From Dermanyssus gallinae (taxonomy: Eukaryota; Arthropoda; Arachnida; Mesostigmata; Dermanyssidae), in the NCBI GenBank assembly GCA_003439945.1, contig QVRM01006427.1, positions 62,001 to 126,000 of the forward strand: a stretch of 64,000 nt of DNA. Reading direction: 5' to 3'. The notes below the pieces were generated by a model that saw only the letters and a list, made by a program, of their open reading frames with translations, ran no database searches and had not been told where the DNA came from. The position numbers were made by a program, and so were the translations under genes. The first letter of the stretch is position 1, and each line of letters begins with the position of its first letter. Below, one piece after another: positions 55,554-64,000 of this stretch.

Positions 55554-55803
55554 CGTTCGACGCATGTAGCGACGAGAGTGAGTACACTAGCGAACACCAC
55601 GATGGTCTGTAAATAGAGCATGGCGGTACAGAGGCCGTCCGTCATGAATGAGAACGATGCTGGCGCCGCCAGCTCGAGCAGTTTCATGGGTAACACGAAC
55701 GCCCCGACACAGAAGTCGCACACCGCCAAGTTGACGATGTAGTAATTGACCACCGTGTGCATTCGTCGGTTCGACCACACCGTGAAGATCACCATTGCAT
55801 TAC
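55554..55803 (-). CDS. GPCR exon 'A': end of TM1 through TM3
   Basis: The acceptor is GAAATTGCAG ending at 55,804. The exon starts with the last two bases of a Gly codon, giving G-N-AMVIFTVW, the TM1 GN motif. TM2 reads VVNYYIVNLAVCDFCVGAFVL with the conserved Leu and Asp, and PMKLLELAAP follows. TM3 starts at GLCTAMLYLQTIVVF with the conserved extracellular Cys and ends VATCVER, the E-R-Y variant of DRY. The donor is GAACG|GTAGGT at 55,554/55,553. The length is 250 nt: two bases, 82 codons and two bases. The N-terminus and first part of TM1 must lie on an upstream exon (above 55,860), which I did not find. The receptor subfamily is not assigned; a neuropeptide receptor is likeliest. Confidence 0.9.
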
Positions 55804-55859
55804 CTGCAATTTCATTGCGTTCAACGCAGGCGGCAAACATTGTAATGACGTGCATCGCC

Positions 55860-55891
55860 ATATACTATATATATATACTATATACAGTATA

Positions 55892-55931
<40 letters not shown>
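55860..55931. repeat. (TA)n microsatellite, 72 bp
   Basis: TA array with TAC/CAG interruptions, 56 bp upstream of the exon A acceptor. A shorter array lies at 56,032-56,051. Confidence 0.97.
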
Positions 55932-55933
<2 letters not shown>

Positions 55934-57399
55934 ACTTTATTAAGAATGCAAGTGGAGCGACAATTGCCTCCCGAGAACGTGTGCACTGTTCTCTGTGCCG
56001 TGCCGCAAATGTTACTCAATCTCGTGTAGATTTATATATATATATATATAAACTAAGGATTAGCTAAATCAATGTGTGTATGGTGACGATTCGTTTTGTA
56101 TTGGCTAGACGAAGACTAGTTCAGGAGTGTGTTCCGAAGTATGGCAATGTTTTTTGACGTTCTATGTCAAGATGCAGACGTTTCTTAAAGAAGGAAGTCA
56201 ATCTGCTATGGCCAGATGACACGCTTAACCAGGCGCCGACCGTGAGGATAAGCAGCTTCGCCCGAACATCAAAAGCATCTAAGGTGTCAAACGTGAGAGA
56301 ATAGCATTTGTGCGGGGATACTCGATTGATGTGTATTTCGTCAGCTTGCTGGTCCTGCAAGGTGGGCTGCGTGGCCAGCTTCAGATACGCCGCCACGTAC
56401 CACAGAAGGGGCTAGAGAGTCGGTGACAATTGTATCCCAAACTAGCATTTCGTCTTGCTTAGAGGCTGTAAGTGGCATCATAACGAATGTCTAGGGCATC
56501 GTCCTACACTAGTGACACACGATAGGCCTCTTTCATTTCAATTGTCCTTATGATTAATAGATTTGTTATGAATTGATATAACGGCGGTGTAAAGGGGGAG
56601 AAAGACGGTGTAACACAAAGGGAATTACTCTTGACCTTTGCCTTCGCAAGGGACTGCATGAATGAGTTCTATAAATTTTAAGCTCTTCGTTTCGTAAATC
56701 TGGCCTAACAGAATTTTTCTCTACTTAGGTCGGTACTTAATACTAGTTTAATATGTTTGCACACTTGTGCTGTTAACTGTGAAATTGCTTCAATCCTAGA
56801 GACGATGAGCCTGATGTTCTCGAGTTTTATCTGCTCTAAAAGGTTTGTTGCAAACCGTCAGAGGGATTTGGTTAGGAACTACATTTAATAGCTCGTTTCC
56901 AAGATACCGCTTCTATAGATCGTCCCTGGGGTAGTTTTGTTAGAAAACAAAATACTACTTCCGCATTCGAAAATGCTGGAAAATAGAACATCTCCTAACT
57001 TCGGATTAGCACATTTAGTTGAAGAGTATCGCTTAGCTTTTAAAAACATAGCCTGACGTCCTGCATCATGAGATAATAACTTAAACGTCATTAAATATAG
57101 AAGTGATCTAAACGAAAAGGTTACACCTAACTGACACGAATATTCCTATCAGCGCGAAACGCTACTTCCAAATATCTACGCTAGTGTTGATCACGTAACG
57201 TATGACAACATTGCTAAATCTCCCCGAGCTTGCGCTTGATAACAAATGCCTTAGTGCACTAACTCGTTTAATAGGGAAATCATATGTCCTCAATTTAGCA
57301 CAGGCAAGTCGCACGGCTTCCACAGCAGCCATACAAGTCCTCTACAGACAAAGTTTATAGAACTTAAGAGTTAAGAGACTGCCATCAAGAAACTCCTTA
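55932..57399. other. upstream GPCR intron or flank, nothing recognised
   Basis: AT-rich. No exon that could supply the first part of TM1 was found here. Confidence 0.5.
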
Positions 57400-58002
57400 A
57401 GTAGCGTCCAAGTGGAGCGAACTCTAATTTCCAAAACAGGCACAAGCAAATGGAGCCAACAGTGGGAAACAATTCGACCGGGCCATCTTGTATATTGGAC
57501 AAAGTCAATACTTATTGATCTCAGGAAATTGTACAGCCTCAAACACGGCTCGCTTACTTCCCCCGTATGCCGTATGTGCAACTCAGGGGAGGTTGACTAC
57601 GTAAGGCACTGATATGAACGCTGCGCCTTTTTTGACATTGAGCTACTGTCCTGGAACATACAACTGAAGAACTCCCTTCAATGCCAAGGCATTGTAGAGG
57701 CGCTCCTCAAGGATCATGAATCCTGGATTATTATAAAAAATCTACCAATAATGATGAAAAAACATCAATGACATTATAAGAAGATTCACAGAAACGATCT
57801 CCGAGGCGAAAATAACTGCCACACAAAGTCTAAATGGCAAGAAGAGTGGCTAGTTGAAGCAATCTTGAGAAGACAGTACTGCGGCCACCCCCCGACAATG
57901 GACAAAGACGACTGGATCTTGATAGGTTTGTGAGTCTGTCACTACCGTGGCTTTAACAACGACGCCCGGTGTGCATCACGCATTTTACCTGTTACCTCAA
58001 TA

Positions 58003-58007
<5 letters not shown>
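57400..58007 (+). pseudogene. LINE ORF C-terminal relic and 3' UTR
   Basis: The plus strand reads KWSQQWETIRPGHLVYWTK and then SPVCRMCNSGEVDYVRH followed by ERCAFF. This C-x2-C...H-x5-C knuckle and the upstream W..W pattern are typical of the C-terminal region of Jockey- or I-type LINE ORF2. Decayed coding continues to about 57,930. The 3' UTR has the core GTGGCTTTAACAACGACGC, shared with 1,371-1,390, and ends in AATAAAAATT against the (TA)n array at 58,008. Confidence 0.55.

Positions 58008-58049
<42 letters not shown>
58008..58049. repeat. (TA)n microsatellite
   Basis: A 42-bp TA array directly after the LINE 3' end. Confidence 0.97.
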
Positions 58050-58052
<3 letters not shown>

Positions 58053-58120
58053 CGTTAGGCGTCACAAGTGTTTTCGAATACCTGAATACACTTGTGGCCC
58101 TTTTACATCAGAGGAGCTTA

Positions 58121-58285
58121 GAGTGGCAGCATAGTCGCGGACTCTTAGTGGTATGGTTTATCATCTGTTCTCAATATGCATCGCTCAAGGAGAATTCGAT
58201 CAACAACAGAGATCAGACCGGGGACACCCCGGTAAATAGGGGCTCAAAACCATGACTAGCGCATTAGCCCTCTAGACTAAATACA
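58121..58285 (-). mobile_element. SINE-A copy 6
   Basis: Plus-orientation landmarks include GTGGTATGGTTTATCATCTG, CATCGCTCAAGGAGAATTCG, ATCAACAACAGAGATCA, CCATGACTAGCGCATTAGCC and CTCTAGACTA. The B box has changed to a GGTCTGATCTC-like sequence. It is otherwise well aligned with copies 1 and 3. Confidence 0.75.
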
Positions 58286-59057
58286 GGTTTTGTTGACCCC
58301 AGCGAACACTATGCCACCAGCCTTTCTTCTAAGAACGCATTGTGTTTTTGGTGTTAGGAGATCAACTACAACTATATCGTATTATCAAAAGCAAGAGAAA
58401 GTAGTCAAAACTGGTTACCCAATTTACACAATGCGATTTGATTGCAGTCAACCGAATTTGGACCCTGTCTCAATGAGTAAACCAGATATAGCTGCCGAGT
58501 GGTAATGCATGCTGGACCGATCTGGTAGTCTATTTTAGTCTATAAGTTGTAATGTTGAAGCGGCATGTCACGTATTTATTTTCCGGGTCAACAACCCTAA
58601 CTGGGCATAGGCAAACGCATATTCTCGATAGAGAGTAGGCAAGATTGGAAACCGCTGAATTGAGGCGAAGCGCGTCAGGGGTGGTTAGGTTTGCCCGGAT
58701 CAATTCTGTTGCAGGTCACCGACGCGGTAATCGAACACAACACGCTCGATTCCTGCTACCTTTTTGTTTGTCCTGAACGCGATGTCGCCTTGACCTGTTA
58801 ATGAGCGCGTGTTGGGCATCTGATTCAATTAACATGCACCGTGACACAAGCGACTTGGCAGTCCTGCGATAATAACCTGAGTAAATTTCGACTGCCATTT
58901 GGTTAAGCGAGTATGTGGGCGTGTCATCGAGTGCAAACGTAATGAAATGTCTAACTATTCTAGGCGGTCAATGAACTCGGCCTGCCGTGTTCGCGAGGGA
59001 GAATCTGCTGCTGCTGCTGATCAACACAACAACCGTCGTGCCCTAGTAAAACGCAAA

Positions 59058-59102
<45 letters not shown>

Positions 59103-59959
59103 GGACTTTCGTTGATGCCCTGTACCAGGAAGCCCGGCTTGAGGCATCATAAGAAGAGCACAATACTCCTCGGGCTGGTATTCAGACTCTTGACGTGGGC
59201 TGCTTAAACCTCTACGTTTGGTTATCTAATTGTACGATTTACGATCGCATGGTTAGCAGGACTCTGACCGAGTTCTAGTCACATTACTTGCGGTAATATG
59301 GAATTGCCAGGATTTTGTATAAACCTCGGTAAATATAAGACAATGAAAACAGGGCGGTTTAAGAATTGCAAGGTCTTAGACGAAATTTAATAGAATTGCA
59401 TAAACGTCTTTATAGAAGCCCCCATTAATGAAGACGCCCTAGGCGAGGTAAAAATCCCAGCAACGCTCACTACATTCGCTGCTCTAGAGAGGCCATCTTA
59501 ACAAGCAACTAGCGAAGCAAGTTAGATTCGCAGGAATGAAGGCGTTTGCACGTAGCCTAGGAAACCTTTTAGGCGTGAACAAAACCCCGCGCGAGGATGC
59601 GAAAGACTTACAGCAGTTATTGCTAAAAGTTTGCAGCACAGAGAACATCCTAGGGTGCAACGTGCTGAAAAGAGAAAGCCGTTATAATTAAGCAAAAAGT
59701 CAAATAACAAGACAAGGGCGGCGAGCACTACCTGCTTAACAGCTCGAGGGAAAACGTAAAGGGCTTAGACAAAAAGGCAGAGGCGAAGCGCTGCAAACGT
59801 GCATAGCTGGGTGCAAGCAAAGGACTGAGAAATAGAACAAGATTAGACGAAAACTACAAAGAAGCCTATGAATATGAACTATAGAAGGTTCTTCTGGTCG
59901 CATATACGATCCAACAGGCAAGTCATATAAGTTTGTACATTGATGACTAAAAAATCAGC
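58286..59959. other. intergenic with a (TA)n array; nothing recognised
   Basis: A 42-bp TA array lies at 59,060-59,101, close to a CTG run at 59,008-59,019. No gene is recognised. Confidence 0.5.
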
Positions 59960-60440
59960 ATATGGAACTAAAGGGCGAACTTAAAACTGACTCTATAAAG
60001 CCTCTTGCCCACAACAAAACCACACGACAAAATAATAAACGGAGACAAAGACATTTCACGGCTACCCAGATAGAAGTCGAGGCGGCACAAAGAATAAAAC
60101 CTGCAAAGGCGCTGGATTCCAACAAAATCCCGGCTAGACTGTTATGATGTTTCTCTTAGTTAGAATTAGCTACATTGTAACAGGGCATTGACCTTATGCC
60201 GATGCTACGATATTTAAAATTGTTTAAATGTTAAAAAAGACAAGTGTGGTTTCCACAACTAAGGACAATAGAACAAAAAGACCGATCTGCATAATAAGTA
60301 TCAGGGTAAGAGCAGATAAACCAAAAGTGCATGACGGAAAAGCAGTGCAGGTTTAGGAATAGCATATGGACGCTAAAGGCCGTATAACGACGGACAAGCT
60401 TATATAAAACGCAAAAAAACGAGTTGGACAAAAAAGACTA
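59960..60440 (+). pseudogene. probable LINE RT N-terminal relic
   Basis: The plus strand reads FTATQIEVEAAQRIKPAKAL followed by DSNKIPARLL. This is the pattern E-V..A-I..L-K-x-x-K-A-x-G-x-D-x-I-x-x-x-L that opens LINE RT domains. Further traces such as GRITTDKL appear out of frame downstream. The rest is A-rich and unreadable. Confidence 0.4.
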
Positions 60441-61700
60441 GAGATTGAGGTAGAACAAGAAACATGCAATTAAAGAGCTGTCGCCCTAAGGCACGACAAA
60501 TGAGAAACAAGAAGATATTTTCTAAGGATTCTTTTTGGTGACAGAATCTCATTACGTCTCTACCTTATTATTAGTCTCTACCTAAAAGACAATTGTTATG
60601 CAATAAAATGAGTAATTTTTCAATGAATATGGTCGGTTAACTTTTTAGTTTTTTAGATTGATTTTAAGCTTTACAAATCCAGAGATGGGGGGGGGGGAAC
60701 TCTCACTCGACAAACATGTTTAATCTACGGTTTTCTCAATACTTTGTCGTTTTGAGACAGACGTGTAGGGGCGTCAATGGCAGTAGTATTTATACTTGTA
60801 AAAGTATTAGAACTTATCAGATTACATTTGGCTCTGTCATCTCTACCATCAATCAATCTCGGACTGGCATTGCTTGGTTGAGCAGCCGGGTCGACAGGAA
60901 GTTTGGTTGCAATCATAAACCAATAGACTGACTGACAGACAGACGCACGACTTCTCCCTAAGTACACCTACTAGTTAAACGCATGCACACGAGCACAAAC
61001 ATGTATCTCGTACATATTGAGGCGCTTGATTGAAAGTCGCTACACACACCTGACGATAACAACAACAGCGACAACAACAACAACAAAAACAAACACCATG
61101 TCGTTGTTGATTTGATCGGCAGCCCCATCCATCAATAGTCTAGTAGAGACATCCCTAGTGGTTGAGACGGAAGGGCCATCCCCAGTCGAAGCAAGGACAG
61201 CGAGACACTGAGAAGAACGCGAATAGAGGCACCACCGTTTGAGCAGTGAATTCTTCGTCGCGAGCGTCGATGGCCGCATTGCCAAGTTCTACGTTGGGAC
61301 CGGCAGTGACTGGTCGTAGCGCCGTTAATTCGGTCATTGCTTGTCGCCAACACGAGCCAGATCGGACGCTAGCAGACAACTATGTACAACTCAATGCCCT
61401 GTCTTGGTCGAGTCAGCATTGGTGGCTACTCAGTAGCTACTTTTGGTTCTGCTGAATGGTTAACCACGCGTTCACATCATCTGAGCGACCGTTCAAAGAA
61501 CTTTTGCAAATTGTGGCAGTTCTCAACTTCAATAAGTTGTTTAATATTGTTTAACAATAATATGGGGTTGTTGTGTCGAATAGCAGACTTTTGTTCATGA
61601 TGGCAGACTATCTACTATCTATCGAAGAGCTTATGTGTTTGACTCTCAAAGCACAACAAAAGAAATGGCGCTAAATGTTAGATTTTCGCTCTTATGCTAC
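60441..61700. other. intergenic, nothing recognised
   Basis: It holds a G-run at 60,688-60,697 and CAA triplets at 61,058-61,090. Frames up to 82 codons on both strands at 61.0-61.5 kb show no domain. Confidence 0.5.
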
Positions 61701-61740
61701 TAAGTACTAGTGCAGTTGAGACACCCTGCACTAGTACTTA
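61701..61740. repeat. perfect inverted repeat, 15-bp arms, 10-nt loop
   Basis: TAAGTACTAGTGCAG at 61,701-61,715 and its exact complement at 61,726-61,740 enclose ttgagacacc. The 18-mer accctgcactagtactta (61,723-61,740) recurs with one mismatch at 62,230-62,247. Confidence 0.95.
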
Positions 61741-62247
61741 AACTGCAATATATTCTATATGACTATGAAATAATGTTTGCTGTGTCAAACATTTCATTTT
61801 TAATAATGGCGGACTGGTTGCCATCAAGCAGCTTAAGGATGAGGTGGCTGTCACCTATCATTACACGGATAGTAGACGACCAGTGATTCCGACTGGTTAA
61901 CACCCAGGGACCTGGCCAATCCGGGACACCAGTCGGGCTACCTTGGCTTAATAGACATCATTAGATGAGAGAATCACCACGTGAAGCAGGGAGCCGTCTT
62001 TACTTACTGCTGCCCATCGCAGCAGCAGCAGTAGATACCCCTTGTCCTGGTGTGAGTCTAGCTATTCGAAAGGGTGTGTATATTCATGCTGGCATGTCAC
62101 GCAGAATCGCGAGGTGACTGAAATCGATTTTAGGGTGGAAATAGTCAGGTCTATGCTAGTGGGTGTCCATTGCAGACCAGCTTTACGTGCGTAGCGACTG
62201 TGTGGCCTACTAAGAGCCCGATGGGCTTGACCCTGTACTAGTACTTA
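61741..62247. other. 507-bp segment between 18-bp repeats; possible non-autonomous element
   Basis: It runs from the end of the inverted repeat to the second near-identical 18-mer at 62,230-62,247. Inside there is no ORF, only a CAG run (62,020-62,032). Relative to the left arm at 61,701 the right end is inverted, so 61,701-62,247 could be a MITE-like unit. Confidence 0.3.
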
Positions 62248-63278
62248 TACCCACTTTATATATTGCTATCACTACTGGACTAAATCCTTCTCAACCGAGG
62301 TCGGGCTCTTTCCAATGTTTGTTCGTGTGTGCGTCTTAAGCAAGTATTCCAGAGGACCGGACTTTTCCGATCTTTTTGGGAATGCTGCATTTTTCTGTCG
62401 GTTTTTTGCACTAACTTCTTGGGACAACGTGGAATGACCAAGCACATAATCCAAGTACGCTACCAAAGTGTGTTACATTTTGTTTGTTCGTTATTACACG
62501 TTACATATACAAAGTGCAGACATGTTCAAACACAAAAAAAAACAGATCCCGCGACACCCGGAGTAGAACCTGCTGCACAACAGAGCTGCACAACGGAAGC
62601 CAGGAACGAGTATTGGACATTAGCTGCTACCCAGATCACAACATTCATTAATTTCTACAACCGTGACTGCTACCAGTGCCAGCCAATACATGGATAGGCT
62701 TCATTGGGTCGTGGCGTATTCTGCCGTTCTAATTGGGAACGTCAGCTTATGTCACCTACAGCGACCTAAACTAAAATGGCAACAGCAAAAACAACAACAA
62801 AGCCTAGAGCAACGACGCCAGCGGGCAGTGAGGAAATAACTAAGTGTAGTGTTCTATGTGTTGGCTGATACTTACCAAACGACATAGAGCTTCTCTCCAA
62901 TTGACACGTTGTTGTGGTTGTTATTATTGTGGCAACATGTATTGCTGCTGTTGTTGCAGATTGTTGTCGTCGTCGTCGTAGCTGCTGATAGTATTGTCGT
63001 TATTGTCAAATTCCGTCGTTCAGTTACAGGTGTTGTTTCAGTCGTTGTTGCTACGTATTCCTATCTACAGATATGCACCGATGTTGCAAGAAGCGATGGA
63101 CACAATAATGAGCCCTTTTGAAGTTTCGGTTCGTTGTAGCTTCGACGTAGTTAGTGTCTAATCTCTAAGTAGGTTATGCGGTTCTTCGTCATCTCTTCTA
63201 GACTGCACTCATTATGCTCTAAAACGTCAACCTATACCATGATTCTTTTTAGATTAAATAAGTGTAAGTGCTAATCTA

Positions 63279-63281
<3 letters not shown>
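62248..63281. other. intergenic, nothing recognised
   Basis: It includes GTT/GTC triplets at 62,905-63,000 and a 122-codon plus-strand frame at 62,329-62,697 without a domain. Confidence 0.5.

Positions 63282-63324
<43 letters not shown>
63282..63324. repeat. (TA)n-(GA)n microsatellite
   Basis: TA array followed by seven GA units. Confidence 0.97.
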
Positions 63325-64000
63325 TATTGAGCCAGGTCGTAATAACAGAATGGAGTGGGATCAAGAGTCGACTGTGTCCCAGCCTTTGGCTTCAGACAGC
63401 CCCACGGGGCGTTTGGGCCTTTTTGTTCTATATACATACTTACGCCCCTCTCTTGTATTATTATATTATTCTAATGAAGGCTGTAGATCTACCAGGCGGC
63501 AGCCTTTTGCGGCGACGACGACGACAATGGCGAAGTCGCCTACAACCACCTCTCTTGTTGTTGTCTGGCGCAGGTAAACAAGAACTTTTGCAAAGCACAC
63601 CCTGTCGTTTTTCTTCTTCTTCTGCAGCTGCTGTCGAGACCGTGTAGGTCATCTGATCAGGCTGTCATTTTCTGGCGGCGTGAACGACGTGACGTCAGCG
63701 CACGGGTGTAACGGAACAAAGACACACTCTGGCAAGCGCGAAGATACGGCGTTGCTTATCAGTACAGGAGTTAATTACGGAACAACTCCATCAGACACCA
63801 ACCAGCCTTCGTCGGGGTGTTCTTTCATTTTTCACCTAATGACTATGTTTTTCTTTGATCTGACGTATCTACAAGCATCTACAGCGACCTTATATGGCAG
63901 ATACACAGACAAGACGAAATGCCAGTATCTTGTAAACGTACTTTTTTTTATATAGTTCTTCGGTCCGGGTAGAAAACAAAAGAACAAAATTCCAGAAAAT
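63325..64000. other. end of window, nothing recognised
   Basis: Frames of 75-106 codons on the plus strand have no domain and overlap one another. Confidence 0.5.

Noticed and set aside
55804..55861. Extension of the exon A frame upstream to the ATGs near 55,861 as a translation start
   Set aside because: The extension is not membrane-like, contradicts the TM1 register, and crosses a good acceptor (TTGCAG) before the GN motif.
61132..61379. Minus-strand frame with MTELTALRPVTAGPNVELGN and a hydrophobic stretch, considered as the missing first GPCR exon
   Set aside because: No donor in the required phase follows the hydrophobic segment, and the sequence after it is not membrane-like.
62525..62605. 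tRNA-like T-arm resemblance (GGTTCTACTCC on the minus strand) followed by a T-run
   Set aside because: The arms do not pair, no A box or acceptor stem is present, and it matches neither SINE family.

Overview
The window is eukaryotic nuclear DNA, most likely from an arthropod and perhaps a mite or tick. The evidence is spliced exons of a rhodopsin-type receptor with GT/AG introns of 8 to 14 kb, at least three clades of non-LTR retrotransposon, a mariner relic, two tRNA-derived SINE families, about 25 (TA)n arrays, and long His/Asn/Gly/Ala runs in the one host protein seen. Nothing looks prokaryotic, and no rRNA, true tRNA or CRISPR array was found. The species assignment is inference.

Layout. 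1-0.55 kb: 3' coding end of an R2-like LINE (minus) running off the window edge. 0.6-8.2 kb: AT-rich intergenic DNA with SINEs, a (TA)n array and a 34-bp tandem duplication. 8.4-17.5 kb: an old minus-strand LINE (LINE-B) split by a nearly intact 5.56-kb plus-strand LINE (LINE-A) flanked by TTATAT on both sides. 17.5-22.6 kb: a decayed LINE (LINE-C) of the same family as the fragment at position 1; its CCHC-bearing ORF1 and its zinc-finger/RT ORF2 overlap in an ATGA stop-start, and a SINE lies inside it. 23.1-25.2 kb: an R1-like LINE relic. 25-31.6 kb: microsatellite-rich DNA without a recognised gene.

31.6-55.8 kb: one host gene on the minus strand, a class A peptide-type GPCR. Three exons are supported: TM1 (part) to TM3 at 55,554-55,803; ICL2, TM4 and most of TM5 at 47,344-47,615; TM6, TM7 and a very long low-complexity C-tail at 31,595-32,968. 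The N-terminal exon(s) and the exon with the end of TM5 and ICL3 were not found. The introns hold LINE and mariner relics, SINEs, minisatellites and (CAA)n tracts that read (UUG)n in the receptor transcript and lie 30-55 nt from three of the exon edges. A possible plus-strand promoter with overlapping ORFs lies at 43.0-43.9 kb. 55.8-64 kb: AT-rich DNA with two more LINE relics, a SINE, a perfect 15-bp inverted repeat and microsatellites.

The most notable item is LINE-C. It combines a jockey-like CCHC ORF1 with an R2-like ORF2 carrying an N-terminal CPLC zinc finger and a C-terminal RPD-type endonuclease-like segment, in a bicistronic ATGA arrangement. Copies of LINE-A, SINE-A and SINE-B give a relative insertion history.
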